The position numbers and the translations under genes are program-made. Source: an uncultured Lachnospiraceae bacterium (GTDB taxonomy: Bacteria; Bacillota; Clostridia; Lachnospirales; Lachnospiraceae). Taken from it: a stretch of DNA of 64,000 nt. Location of the stretch: NCBI GenBank assembly GCA_900315505.1, contig OMZG01000002.1, positions 62,001 to 126,000 on the forward strand, given 5' to 3'. Below the pieces are notes generated by a model. It searched no databases and was not told the DNA's origin. It saw only the letters and a program-made list of their open reading frames with translations. The number at the start of each line of letters is the position of its first letter. The stretch's first letter is position 1. Of the stretch, positions 1 to 7,813 are shown in pieces.

Positions 1-568
1 TCGTATGACCTGTCGGTACGAGTTCCACTACCTCGGGATTATGCGACATGAATTCATAGTCCTTCCCCAGAATCTCCTTACATGCCGCCACATCTGCCTC
101 CGGCTGCGGAGTCGCGCAGCTCAGCTTGCTTATCTCCCATTTCCCCCAGTGATCACGGATTGTCAGCAGATCATCGCCCATTTCATCGTGCAGCTTTATC
201 CCGTAAAAATCACTGGCGAAATCCTCATCATCCAGGTACAGATTATACCGTCCCTCCAGCACCGGCTTGAAATGAAACTGCCTTATGGTCTCAACCGTAT
301 ATATCGCAAAGTCCTCTGGGATTTTATAATAATATTCTGCCCTGCCATTAAGCTCCAGCATCGTACCGCATCCGCAGCATATACCGTCAAACCCTATATC
401 AAGAAGATTCTTCCTTCTGACAAATGCTCTCGTCCTGCCTGTATTGATAAAAGCCAGATGACCATTCCTCTGCAGTCCGTGAATTGCCTCTACCGTACTC
501 TCCGGGATCACATTGTCTGTGCTCCAGAGTGTCCCATCGATATCAAAAAATACTGCTTTTCTGCCCAT
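1..568 (-). CDS. HAD-superfamily (Cof-like) phosphatase, 3' end outside window
   Basis: The minus strand is open from an ATG at 568 to the window edge, so the first 189 codons are visible and the C-terminus is missing. Residues 7-13 read FFDIDGT, the HAD motif I with nucleophile D9 and acid/base D11, and INTGRT near residue 41 fits motif II. The following Gly/Cys-rich stretch and a probable cap region fit the Cof (IIB) subgroup, whose members dephosphorylate small sugar or nucleotide phosphates in the cytosol. The ATG at 568 is chosen because GGAG lies 6 nt upstream; an in-frame ATG at 580 would place that GGAG inside the gene. The substrate cannot be inferred. Confidence 0.8.
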   Translation of the reverse strand, partial: MGRKAVFFDIDGTLWSTDNVIPESTVEAIHGLQRNGHLAFINTGRTRAFVRRKNLLDIGFDGICCGCGTMLELNGRAEYYYKIPEDFAIYTVETIRQFHFKPVLEGRYNLYLDDEDFASDFYGIKLHDEMGDDLLTIRDHWGKWEISKLSCATPQPEADVAACKEILGKDYEFMSHNPEVVELVPTGHT

Positions 569-660
569 TTGTATCTCCATTTCTGATTCTGATCGATTTT
601 ACCATTTATATTTTTATCAGACAAGGGATTGCAGGAATTTATTCATGTACATTTTCACAC

Positions 661-691
661 AAAAAGGCCACCCGTACCTGGTACAGGTGGC
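661..691 (-). terminator. Intrinsic terminator of the DUF711 gene
   Basis: On the minus strand GCCACC-T-GTACC pairs with GGTAC-G-GGTGGC and is followed by TTTTT, 15 nt after the stop of the DUF711 gene. The region 587-660 otherwise shows nothing I recognise. Confidence 0.8.
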
Positions 692-706
692 GCAAGCAGA
701 GCATAT

Positions 707-2071
707 TTAGTTCTTGAAGGAATGGATTGGTGCCGGGATACGACCCTTGCGGTTGACGAAGTCCTGGCAGTCGAACTGGTTGACTGGCATTATAGGCGCG
801 TAGCCTAATAGTCCACCGAACTGAACGGTGTCTCCTACTCCCTTTCCTATTACAGGGATGAGACGGACAGCCGTGGTCTTCTGATTGACCATACCGATAG
901 CCATCTCATCTGCTATGATTCCGGAGATGGTCGTTGCCTTCGTATCTCCCGGAATAGCTATCATATCAAGGCCTACTGAGCATACACAGGTCATGGCCTC
1001 AAGCTTCTCAATAGTAAGAGCTCCTGCCTCTACTGAATCGATCATACCCTGGTCCTCTGATACAGGGATGAAAGCGCCTGAGAGTCCTCCGACGTATGAG
1101 GAAGCCATGATACCGCCCTTCTTCACCTGATCGTTAAGGAGAGCAAGCGCGGCCGTGGTTCCCGGAGCTCCTGCCTTCTCAAGGCCGATCTCCTCAAGTA
1201 TATCGGCAACAGAATCTCCGATAGCTGGTGTAGGTGCAAGGGAAAGGTCTATGATACCGAACGGGATATGAAGCATCCTGCTGGCTTCCTTTGCTACTGC
1301 CTGACCCACACGGGTAATCTTGAATGCAGTCTTCTTGATAGTCTCACAGAGGACCTCGAAGGATTCTCCTCTCACATGACTCAGAGCGGTCTTTACCACT
1401 CCCGGTCCTGAAACTCCGACATTGATGATTGCATCTGCCTCGGATACACCATGAAAGGCTCCTGCCATGAACGGATTATCATCAGGAGCATTGCAGAATA
1501 CCACAAGCTTCGCACATCCGATCGACTCCTCGTCCTTCGTGGCAAGCGCAGTGTCCTTCACCACCTGTCCTAAGAGACGGACAGCATCCATATTGATACC
1601 GGTCTTCGTCGAGCCTACATTTATCGAGGAGCAGACGAAATCCGTCGAAGCAAGCGCTTCAGGGATTGACTCGATCAGATACTGATCCTGTGTAGTCATC
1701 CCCTTGCTTACGATAGCAGAATATCCGCCGAGGAAATTGACTCCGACCTTTTTTGCTGCACGGTCAAGAGTCTTCGCAATTGTCACATAGTCCTTAGGAC
1801 TGTGGCAGGCAGCAGCACCGATCATAGCGATAGGTGTCACAGAGATTCTCTTATTGACTATCGGGATTCCGAATTCCTTCTCAATCTTCTCTCCGGTCGC
1901 CACAAGATCCCTGGCAACTGTTGTGATCTTATTGTAAATATTCTCATTCAGCTTGTCCAGATTGCTGTCCATGCAGTCGAAAAGGCTGATGCCGATAGTG
2001 ATCGTGCGGACATCCAGGTTCTCATCAGAGACCATGCGGTTGGTCTCTTCCACTTCTAAAATATTAATCAT
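707..2071 (-). CDS. PFL-like UPF0210/DUF711 family protein
   Basis: The 454-residue product matches the UPF0210 (DUF711) family in length and in its start ([13 protein letters not shown]) and Gly-rich blocks such as [17 protein letters not shown]. The family is cytosolic and has a pyruvate-formate-lyase-like fold, but its reaction is not established; I see no glycyl-radical motif. It lies 12 nt after the gene for a small ACT protein (UPF0237), and these two families are very often adjacent, which suggests the ACT protein senses a ligand for this one. The gene ends in a clear terminator at 661-691, so it is probably last in its operon. Confidence 0.88.
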   Translation of the reverse strand: MINILEVEETNRMVSDENLDVRTITIGISLFDCMDSNLDKLNENIYNKITTVARDLVATGEKIEKEFGIPIVNKRISVTPIAMIGAAACHSPKDYVTIAKTLDRAAKKVGVNFLGGYSAIVSKGMTTQDQYLIESIPEALASTDFVCSSINVGSTKTGINMDAVRLLGQVVKDTALATKDEESIGCAKLVVFCNAPDDNPFMAGAFHGVSEADAIINVGVSGPGVVKTALSHVRGESFEVLCETIKKTAFKITRVGQAVAKEASRMLHIPFGIIDLSLAPTPAIGDSVADILEEIGLEKAGAPGTTAALALLNDQVKKGGIMASSYVGGLSGAFIPVSEDQGMIDSVEAGALTIEKLEAMTCVCSVGLDMIAIPGDTKATTISGIIADEMAIGMVNQKTTAVRLIPVIGKGVGDTVQFGGLLGYAPIMPVNQFDCQDFVNRKGRIPAPIHSFKN

Positions 2072-2083
2072 TAGTCTTCACCA

Positions 2084-2365
2084 TTATATTCTGTGCATCA
2101 TTTCAAAGATTTCTTCCTTCTGACATCTGATATCTACACCGATATCCTTTCCAATGTCAGCAAGTCCCTTCTGGATATCGCCGAACGATTCATCTGCCGA
2201 GCTTGTATCTACGATCATCATCATCGTGAAAAATCCATCAAGGATGGTCTGTGAAATGTCAAGCACATTGGCCTTGTGTTCTGAGAGATAGGTGCAGACC
2301 TTTGCAATGATTCCGACTGCATCCTTTCCTACAACGCTGATGATGGTTCTGTTTTTTGATTCCAT
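2084..2365 (-). CDS. ACT domain protein (UPF0237)
   Basis: This 93-residue protein is a single ACT domain: it starts TIISVVGKDAVGIIAKVCTYL and continues with DISQTILDGFFTMMMIVD, the beta-alpha-beta pattern of the GcvR-like UPF0237 family. ACT domains bind amino acids or similar small ligands as dimers. The start ATG has AAGGAG 7 nt upstream. It lies between a YycJ-like hydrolase and the DUF711 gene on the same strand with gaps of 10 and 12 nt, so one transcript is likely. The ligand is unknown. Confidence 0.9.
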   Translation of the reverse strand: MESKNRTIISVVGKDAVGIIAKVCTYLSEHKANVLDISQTILDGFFTMMMIVDTSSADESFGDIQKGLADIGKDIGVDIRCQKEEIFEMMHRI

Positions 2366-2375
2366 AGTTTTCTCC

Positions 2376-3179
2376 TTAAACTACTACTTTTTCCGACACC
2401 TCGTGCCGTGATGCTACTGTTATGTTGAAATCCTTCGCCTTGTAAGGATTGTCTCCATCTGTGATCTCCTGATTCACGGTCTCGACCGCAAGAGGCGCGT
2501 AATTATTCTCGGCGGACAGATGTCCCAGGAATACATGCTCTATGCTGTCATTAAGTATATGACCGAGCAGCTGTCCTGAAAGTGAATTCGACAGATGGCC
2601 GTAATCACTCTTTATCCTGCGCTTCAGCGGATACGGATATGGTCCGCAGGAGAGCATATTCTCATCGTGATTTGCCTCGAGAAGCACGGCCGAAAGCCCC
2701 TGCAGATTGCCGATAGTGTAATCATCGTATGTACCCAGGTCCGTCACGACTGCGACCTTCCTGCCACTGTCATCATCCCTTAGAATATATCCCACAGGAT
2801 CAGCCGCATCATGTGATATATGAATCGGCTTCACATCGAGGGTACCTATCTGGAATTCCTCGTCAGGATGAATCACATTGAAAAGTGATTCGTCAACCTT
2901 TCCAACACGTCTGTCCTTAAGGATTGCCCGTATTGTGCCGAGCGTGGCATAGACCTTCAGTCCGTACCTGCGCATTATGACGCCCAGACCTGCTATATGA
3001 TCTATATGCTCATGCGTCACCAGAATGCCGGCGCAGTCAGGCGTAGTCAGCTCATACTGATTGAGCCCTGCCTCCGTCTTCTTCCCTGAAATACCGCAGT
3101 CTATAAGCACATGATCATTATCATTGCCGACGCAGATGCAGTTCCCGCTGCTCCCGCTCGCAATCGAAAACATTTCCAT
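2376..3179 (-). CDS. MBL-fold hydrolase, YycJ/WalJ-like
   Basis: The 267-residue product opens with MFSIASGSSGNC, typical of YycJ/WalJ, and carries the metallo-beta-lactamase motif THEHIDH near residue 55 plus later metal ligands (ISHDAADP and a C-terminal GHLS). Members are cytosolic Zn-dependent nucleases or phosphoesterases linked in other Firmicutes to wall homeostasis and DNA repair. The reading frame extends to a TTG at 3191, but GGAGG lies inside that extension, 5 nt before the ATG at 3179, so that ATG is the start. It follows the coaE-ftsA fusion by 17 nt on the same strand. Confidence 0.85.
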   Translation of the reverse strand: MEMFSIASGSSGNCICVGNDNDHVLIDCGISGKKTEAGLNQYELTTPDCAGILVTHEHIDHIAGLGVIMRRYGLKVYATLGTIRAILKDRRVGKVDESLFNVIHPDEEFQIGTLDVKPIHISHDAADPVGYILRDDDSGRKVAVVTDLGTYDDYTIGNLQGLSAVLLEANHDENMLSCGPYPYPLKRRIKSDYGHLSNSLSGQLLGHILNDSIEHVFLGHLSAENNYAPLAVETVNQEITDGDNPYKAKDFNITVASRHEVSEKVVV

Positions 3180-3196
3180 GTTAACCTCCAAAGAAG

Positions 3197-6085
3197 TCAG
3201 CTTTTCTCAACAAACTCCACTGCCAGATCATCGCCCTCTGTGATTGGATCTGCATACCCGCACTTCACTCCGTTCTTCTTCGTGAGCGCAAGGCGGCCAT
3301 TTGCCTGGTTGGCATCGAAGTTCACCTTTGCCAGCACATCTGCAAAAATATAATCAAGTCGTCCGCTGAGCGTCACATCCTCGCCATTGAATTTCACATG
3401 GATCTCATTGCCAGCCTTCTTCGGAATATCGGCAACGGCCTCCTTCGTAAGAGGAGTGGATGGAATATCAGGTGAGTTGGTTCTCTCAGTAGCAGCAGAC
3501 TGCTCAGACTCTTCATCCCCGGTAACATCGCCATCATCTGTACTGCTGTCCTCTGTCGGTTCAGATTCAGTTACTTCATCAGTATCTTTCTCTTCCTCGG
3601 GAGTATTCTCTATATCCTCTTCCCTATCCCCTGTATCCTCCTCCGGCTTCGTATAACCATTTCCTGTCAGTGTCCACTCTATTGAGAAGTTCTCATATAT
3701 CAGGGTATTCTGATCTGCGACATTATTATTCACGAGGATCTGATGATCCGGATCAGGCTCTACATCCATGAACTCAGCAAGCTGACCCACGGTATAATAG
3801 CTTCTGGTCTCTATGTCATCACCATTCTGTATCTCGTAGCTTCCCGGACGCAGCTCGCCATTTACCTCTACGAACTCAGGACATCTGACCTTCGTTCCAT
3901 TCACAATAAAGGATACAAATGACTTGGTGAATTCGTCCAGATTCTCAATACGAAGCGATCCCTCCTCACCGGCAGTGGAACCTGTGATGGTAACTGTCGC
4001 ATTCGGTATCAGAATCGTATTAAGCGCTGCCTCATGGCCATTCATCGTGACTCTTGCAGACTCACCCTCATGACCTCTTATCATTCTGTCTTCACCATTT
4101 ACTGTGAAGTGCATTTCCCTGCCCCTCTTAGGGAAAAGCTCTGACGTATCCATTCCGCTCTGCATTGCAGCATCTACTATCTTCAGATGACCGTTATCAT
4201 ACAGCTTCATCATCTCACCATTGAAATGGATCATGATGAAATTATTCTTCTGTTCATAGTAATTCATGCAGATTCCGATAGGAGTCACGAAAAGAGGGTC
4301 CTTCTTTACTCCGTCAGGGAAGGTGATATTTTTCATTACCTCCTCACCGCGGAGGGCCACACGCTCTGAGACTATGCCTATCTTTCTCGAAAGATGCTCA
4401 CAGAATCCGTGGACCTTTCCGCCGCCTCCCACTACAAAGGCTGCTGCTACAGGCTTGCCGCCATTCAAATCTATTATCTTTTCGCCGACTGCATCGGTTA
4501 TCTTCGTCATCACCGGGTCTGTAAGCTTCCATACATCCTTTGCGGATATGGTATGAGAAATACCCATGATGTCATTGTATGTGACCTCTTCCTTCTCTGT
4601 GGAATCCTTCTTGATCTGCTCTGCTGTATCGAAGTCAACGAGAAATGCCTGTACGAGCACCTCTGTCAGCTCATCACCAGCATACGGGATCATGCCATAG
4701 GCAATGATGCTTCCATCACGGGTGATACATATATCTGATGTACCGGCTCCCACATCGATAAGGGCGATATTAAGCATCCTGAAATTCCGCGGGATTGCAA
4801 CCGAGATAGCTGCTATAGGCTCGAGGGTCATATTCATGACTGAAAGCCCTGCCCTCTCTACTGCCGAATACAGACCGTCTACTACATCCTCCGGCAGGAA
4901 GGTCACGATGATCACCTCTTCTATCCTCGTGGCCTTATGCCCCTCAAGATTAGAGAAAAGCTCGCCGTTCAGATAATACTTCATTGTCGAATATCCGACG
5001 CAGTAGAATCTGTATGGTCCACCGTCGAGATTGATATCTCTCTGGGCCTGGTCTACTCCCATCAGATCGAGAGTATTGATATCATCGCCTGTGACTACCG
5101 TCTCTTCATCATAATCCATCTCAACACGGGTAGTAACGGTGCGCAGAACTCGTCCAGCGGCTGCTATACACACCTCGTGAAGCCTGAAGCCAAGCTGCTC
5201 ATTCAGATCATCAGTCACCTTCCTGATGATATCTGACACCATACCTATGTCATGGATCTGCCCGTCAAGCATTGCACGGTTCTTGTGCTCCCTGCTCGAC
5301 ATTGCAATGACATGGAAGCCGTCCTCATTCTCCTGATAGCCGACGGTACCTACTACATTTCTCGTACCTATATCAAGGCTGTAGACGAGCTCTGCACCAT
5401 CAGGCACACTGACCTTCGCCGACCTCTCTTCCTTCACCTCAATCATATGCGTATCTCCACTATTTCCGAGTAGACGCTCCATCTCCTTCTTCACCTCAGG
5501 AAAACCCCTCTCTATACCGTATGAATTGTCAATAGTCACCTGGCATCTGTGACGGAATTCCTCATCAGACAGCTGTGCCTTAAGCATGGAATCTATTTTC
5601 TCATCAGAATATCCTCTTGACTTACGGAGTCTTTCTCTTCTGACTTCCTTTGATGCATAAATATACCAGATCTCATCACAGATCTGGTCATATCCCTCCT
5701 CAAGGAGCAGTGCTGCTTCAAGGAAAAATACATCTACATTGCCGGACTTTCTCGCATTCTCGACACGCTTTGCAATCTCTTCCTTCACGGCCGGATGCAC
5801 TATCCCGTCAAGCTTCTGCCTCTTTGTATCATCTGCATAGATAAGATCAGCCAGCTTCTTCCACTCTATGCGCGGCTTCCCGGGATGTGACGCATCCTCT
5901 GCTCCCCATATATCATCATCCGAAAACTCTTCCCTGATGATGTCATAGCAGGCATGGCCCGGCGTCTCCAGCTGCCTTGCCAGATCATCCGAATGCATAA
6001 CCTCGACATTATAATTTTTCTGAAGGAAGGCGAGTACCTCACTCTTGCCGGCACCAACACCTCCTGTAATTCCAATATAGTACAT
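3197..6085 (-). CDS. coaE: Fusion of dephospho-CoA kinase (CoaE) with an FtsA-like actin-fold protein
   Basis: One uninterrupted 962-codon frame. Residues 1-210 are CoaE: MYYIGITGGVGAGKS holds the P-loop (8-15), followed by HSDDLAR; this enzyme phosphorylates dephospho-CoA in the last CoA step. From residue 214 the sequence is an FtsA/PilM-type actin-fold protein: YSLDIGTRNVVGTVGY (phosphate 1), IALIDVGAGTSDICI (phosphate 2) and VVGGGGKVHGFCEHL (adenosine loop). About residues 790-880 form an acidic Glu/Asp/Ser/Thr linker, then a small C-terminal domain. No C-terminal amphipathic helix is obvious. GGAG lies 8 nt before the internal ATG at 5446, so the second half may also be made alone. The ATG at 6085 has no Shine-Dalgarno; heptad repeats abut it. 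No other FtsA is seen in the window. Confidence 0.85.
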   Translation of the reverse strand: MYYIGITGGVGAGKSEVLAFLQKNYNVEVMHSDDLARQLETPGHACYDIIREEFSDDDIWGAEDASHPGKPRIEWKKLADLIYADDTKRQKLDGIVHPAVKEEIAKRVENARKSGNVDVFFLEAALLLEEGYDQICDEIWYIYASKEVRRERLRKSRGYSDEKIDSMLKAQLSDEEFRHRCQVTIDNSYGIERGFPEVKKEMERLLGNSGDTHMIEVKEERSAKVSVPDGAELVYSLDIGTRNVVGTVGYQENEDGFHVIAMSSREHKNRAMLDGQIHDIGMVSDIIRKVTDDLNEQLGFRLHEVCIAAAGRVLRTVTTRVEMDYDEETVVTGDDINTLDLMGVDQAQRDINLDGGPYRFYCVGYSTMKYYLNGELFSNLEGHKATRIEEVIIVTFLPEDVVDGLYSAVERAGLSVMNMTLEPIAAISVAIPRNFRMLNIALIDVGAGTSDICITRDGSIIAYGMIPYAGDELTEVLVQAFLVDFDTAEQIKKDSTEKEEVTYNDIMGISHTISAKDVWKLTDPVMTKITDAVGEKIIDLNGGKPVAAAFVVGGGGKVHGFCEHLSRKIGIVSERVALRGEEVMKNITFPDGVKKDPLFVTPIGICMNYYEQKNNFIMIHFNGEMMKLYDNGHLKIVDAAMQSGMDTSELFPKRGREMHFTVNGEDRMIRGHEGESARVTMNGHEAALNTILIPNATVTITGSTAGEEGSLRIENLDEFTKSFVSFIVNGTKVRCPEFVEVNGELRPGSYEIQNGDDIETRSYYTVGQLAEFMDVEPDPDHQILVNNNVADQNTLIYENFSIEWTLTGNGYTKPEEDTGDREEDIENTPEEEKDTDEVTESEPTEDSSTDDGDVTGDEESEQSAATERTNSPDIPSTPLTKEAVADIPKKAGNEIHVKFNGEDVTLSGRLDYIFADVLAKVNFDANQANGRLALTKKNGVKCGYADPITEGDDLAVEFVEKS

Positions 6086-6247
6086 GTTAGTTATTAGTTA
6101 ATAGTTAATAGTTATAAGTTATAAGCTTAAAGCCATAAACTTCTGTTATTTACGTATCAGTAATAGTATAGCACATTACGATGCTTTATCAAACAACCCT
6201 CTTTAAACTTTTAACTTCCAGCTCTCAACCCGCAGCTCATAACTCCC
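6086..6247. repeat. Heptad-repeat locus A, two inverted arms around a promoter
   Basis: The left arm (6086-6127) is a run of 7-bp units of the type TTAGTTA, ATAGTTA, TAAGTTA. The right arm (about 6203-6247) is a run of complementary-type units (AACTTCC, AGCTCTC, AACCCGC, AGCTCAT, AACTCCC). The left arm touches the start codon of the coaE fusion; the right arm begins directly after the TAG stop of the cardiolipin synthase gene. Between the arms lies a promoter-like sequence (6165-6192). Confidence 0.75.
6165..6192 (-). promoter_or_regulatory. Probable promoter of the coaE-ftsA fusion
   Basis: The minus strand reads TTGATA, 16 bp, TATACT, 80 nt before the start codon at 6085 and between the two heptad arms. 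Confidence 0.6.
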
Positions 6248-7813
6248 CTACAGCAGCTCTGCAAACAGCCTCAGGAACATCTGCGGCAGCTTCAGAAGCC
6301 CCTTGCGTCCGACCTTGTAGTCCACTGTCACCTCTTCACACTCCTCCATCGTCCTCTCGAAGTCATGCTTCGCATCGATGACAGCATCGCAGTATCCGAA
6401 GAACACTGCATTTTCGAAATGATGATAGAGGCTTCTGTAGTCGAGATTTATCGTGCCGCAGACTGCGAGAGAATCGTCTGATACCATGAGCTTGCCATGC
6501 ATGAATCCCGGCCGCCACTCATATATCCTGACACCGCTGATGCAGAGATCATGATAGAATGACCTTGTGATCGAGTAGACCATTTTCTTGTCCGGCACTC
6601 CCGGTGTGATAATGCGCACATCTACTCCGCGCATTGCAGCAAGCTTTATCGCAGTCCTGAGTTCATCGGTAATGATCAGGTACGGAGTCATGATATACAC
6701 GTAGTCATCTGCCTTATCAAGCATTGAGATATAGACATCCTCCCCGACCTGCAGCTCATCCATCGGAGAATCGGCATACGGCAGCACGAATCCGTGAGCC
6801 GACTCATCCTTCTCTGCTACCAGGAATCTGTCATAGACCTTATCCTTCTCGAAATGCTTCTTAGTCGCATTCCAGTTCTCAAGGAAAATAATTGTCATCG
6901 AATCCACGGCCGGGCCTGTGATCCTGATCCCGGAATCCTTCCATGCCCTGTATGGACGCTCGATATTGAAATATTCATCAGCCAGATTGTAGCCGCCGGT
7001 GTATGCCACCCTGCCATCGACAACAGTCACCTTTCTGTGGTCGCGGTTATTGAGGAATCTGTTGAGTCCTGGGAAAAACGGGTTGAACACCCGGCATTTG
7101 ATACCGAGGGAATTTAACTTTTTTGAAAAAGCAGTATTTATGAATCCGATGCTTCCGAGATCATCATAGAAGACCCTGACCTCGACTCCAGCCTTTACCT
7201 TTTCCACGAGGATCTCCTCGATACGGTGCCAGGCCTCCTTGTCATCGATGGCGAAATACTCCATAAAGATAAAATGCTCTGCTGTCTTCAGATCAGAGAT
7301 CATGGCCTCAAGTGCATCACAGGTATCGCCGTAATAGGTGACACCACTGTCCTTATACGGCGGAAAATGCGCCTGGTTCTCAAGATATGCGCAGATTGCA
7401 CCGGCTCCTGCATCCCTGTCCTTTATACTCTGTGTGAGGTCATCGTCCCTTTCAAGCATAGGCATAAGCCTGTCATCAATATCACGATACCTCTTTTTCA
7501 TCTCGTAGGTGTGGGCATTGAGACCGACGAGCAGATACATGATGATACCGAATATCGGAACAGCCATTATGAGGATGATCCACGGAGTCTTGAATGCAGC
7601 ATTGCGGTTCTCATTATAGATAAGGATCACCAGAATGACTGCAAGGACCCTCGTCATCACATTGATCCACTCGGCATGAGCATTAAGCCTTGTGAACAGA
7701 TTCGTTATGAGAAAAATTTCAAAGCTGATAGCGATAAGCACCGCTATCATTCTGAATACTCCGTTTTTCCTTGCCGCTCTTCTCTCAGGAGCAAGCTTCT
7801 TCTTAGTGTGCAC
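6248..7813 (-). CDS. cls: Cardiolipin synthase (phospholipase D family)
   Basis: The 521-residue protein has two N-terminal membrane segments (roughly residues 20-40 and 55-95), then two phospholipase D motifs: HRKVTVVD near residue 259 and HGKLMVSD near 439, each with the downstream GGYN / GTIN-type Asn. This is the cardiolipin synthase layout: condensation of two phosphatidylglycerols at the membrane. The frame extends to a TTG at 7837 without a ribosome binding site; the GTG at 7813, downstream of GGAAGGAAAAG and overlapping the polA stop, is preferred but not certain. It follows polA on the same strand and ends at a TAG that abuts heptad repeats. Confidence 0.85.
   Translation of the reverse strand: MHTKKKLAPERRAARKNGVFRMIAVLIAISFEIFLITNLFTRLNAHAEWINVMTRVLAVILVILIYNENRNAAFKTPWIILIMAVPIFGIIMYLLVGLNAHTYEMKKRYRDIDDRLMPMLERDDDLTQSIKDRDAGAGAICAYLENQAHFPPYKDSGVTYYGDTCDALEAMISDLKTAEHFIFMEYFAIDDKEAWHRIEEILVEKVKAGVEVRVFYDDLGSIGFINTAFSKKLNSLGIKCRVFNPFFPGLNRFLNNRDHRKVTVVDGRVAYTGGYNLADEYFNIERPYRAWKDSGIRITGPAVDSMTIIFLENWNATKKHFEKDKVYDRFLVAEKDESAHGFVLPYADSPMDELQVGEDVYISMLDKADDYVYIMTPYLIITDELRTAIKLAAMRGVDVRIITPGVPDKKMVYSITRSFYHDLCISGVRIYEWRPGFMHGKLMVSDDSLAVCGTINLDYRSLYHHFENAVFFGYCDAVIDAKHDFERTMEECEEVTVDYKVGRKGLLKLPQMFLRLFAELL

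Noticed and set aside
5-586. Plus-strand reading frame of 193 codons at the left edge
   Set aside because: It lies opposite a HAD hydrolase with intact motifs on the minus strand, and its translation shows no family features.
5440-5470. Assembly error joining coaE and ftsA
   Set aside because: Not excluded, but the frame is open with sensible codon usage through the junction, so the sequence as given supports a fusion; read mapping would decide.
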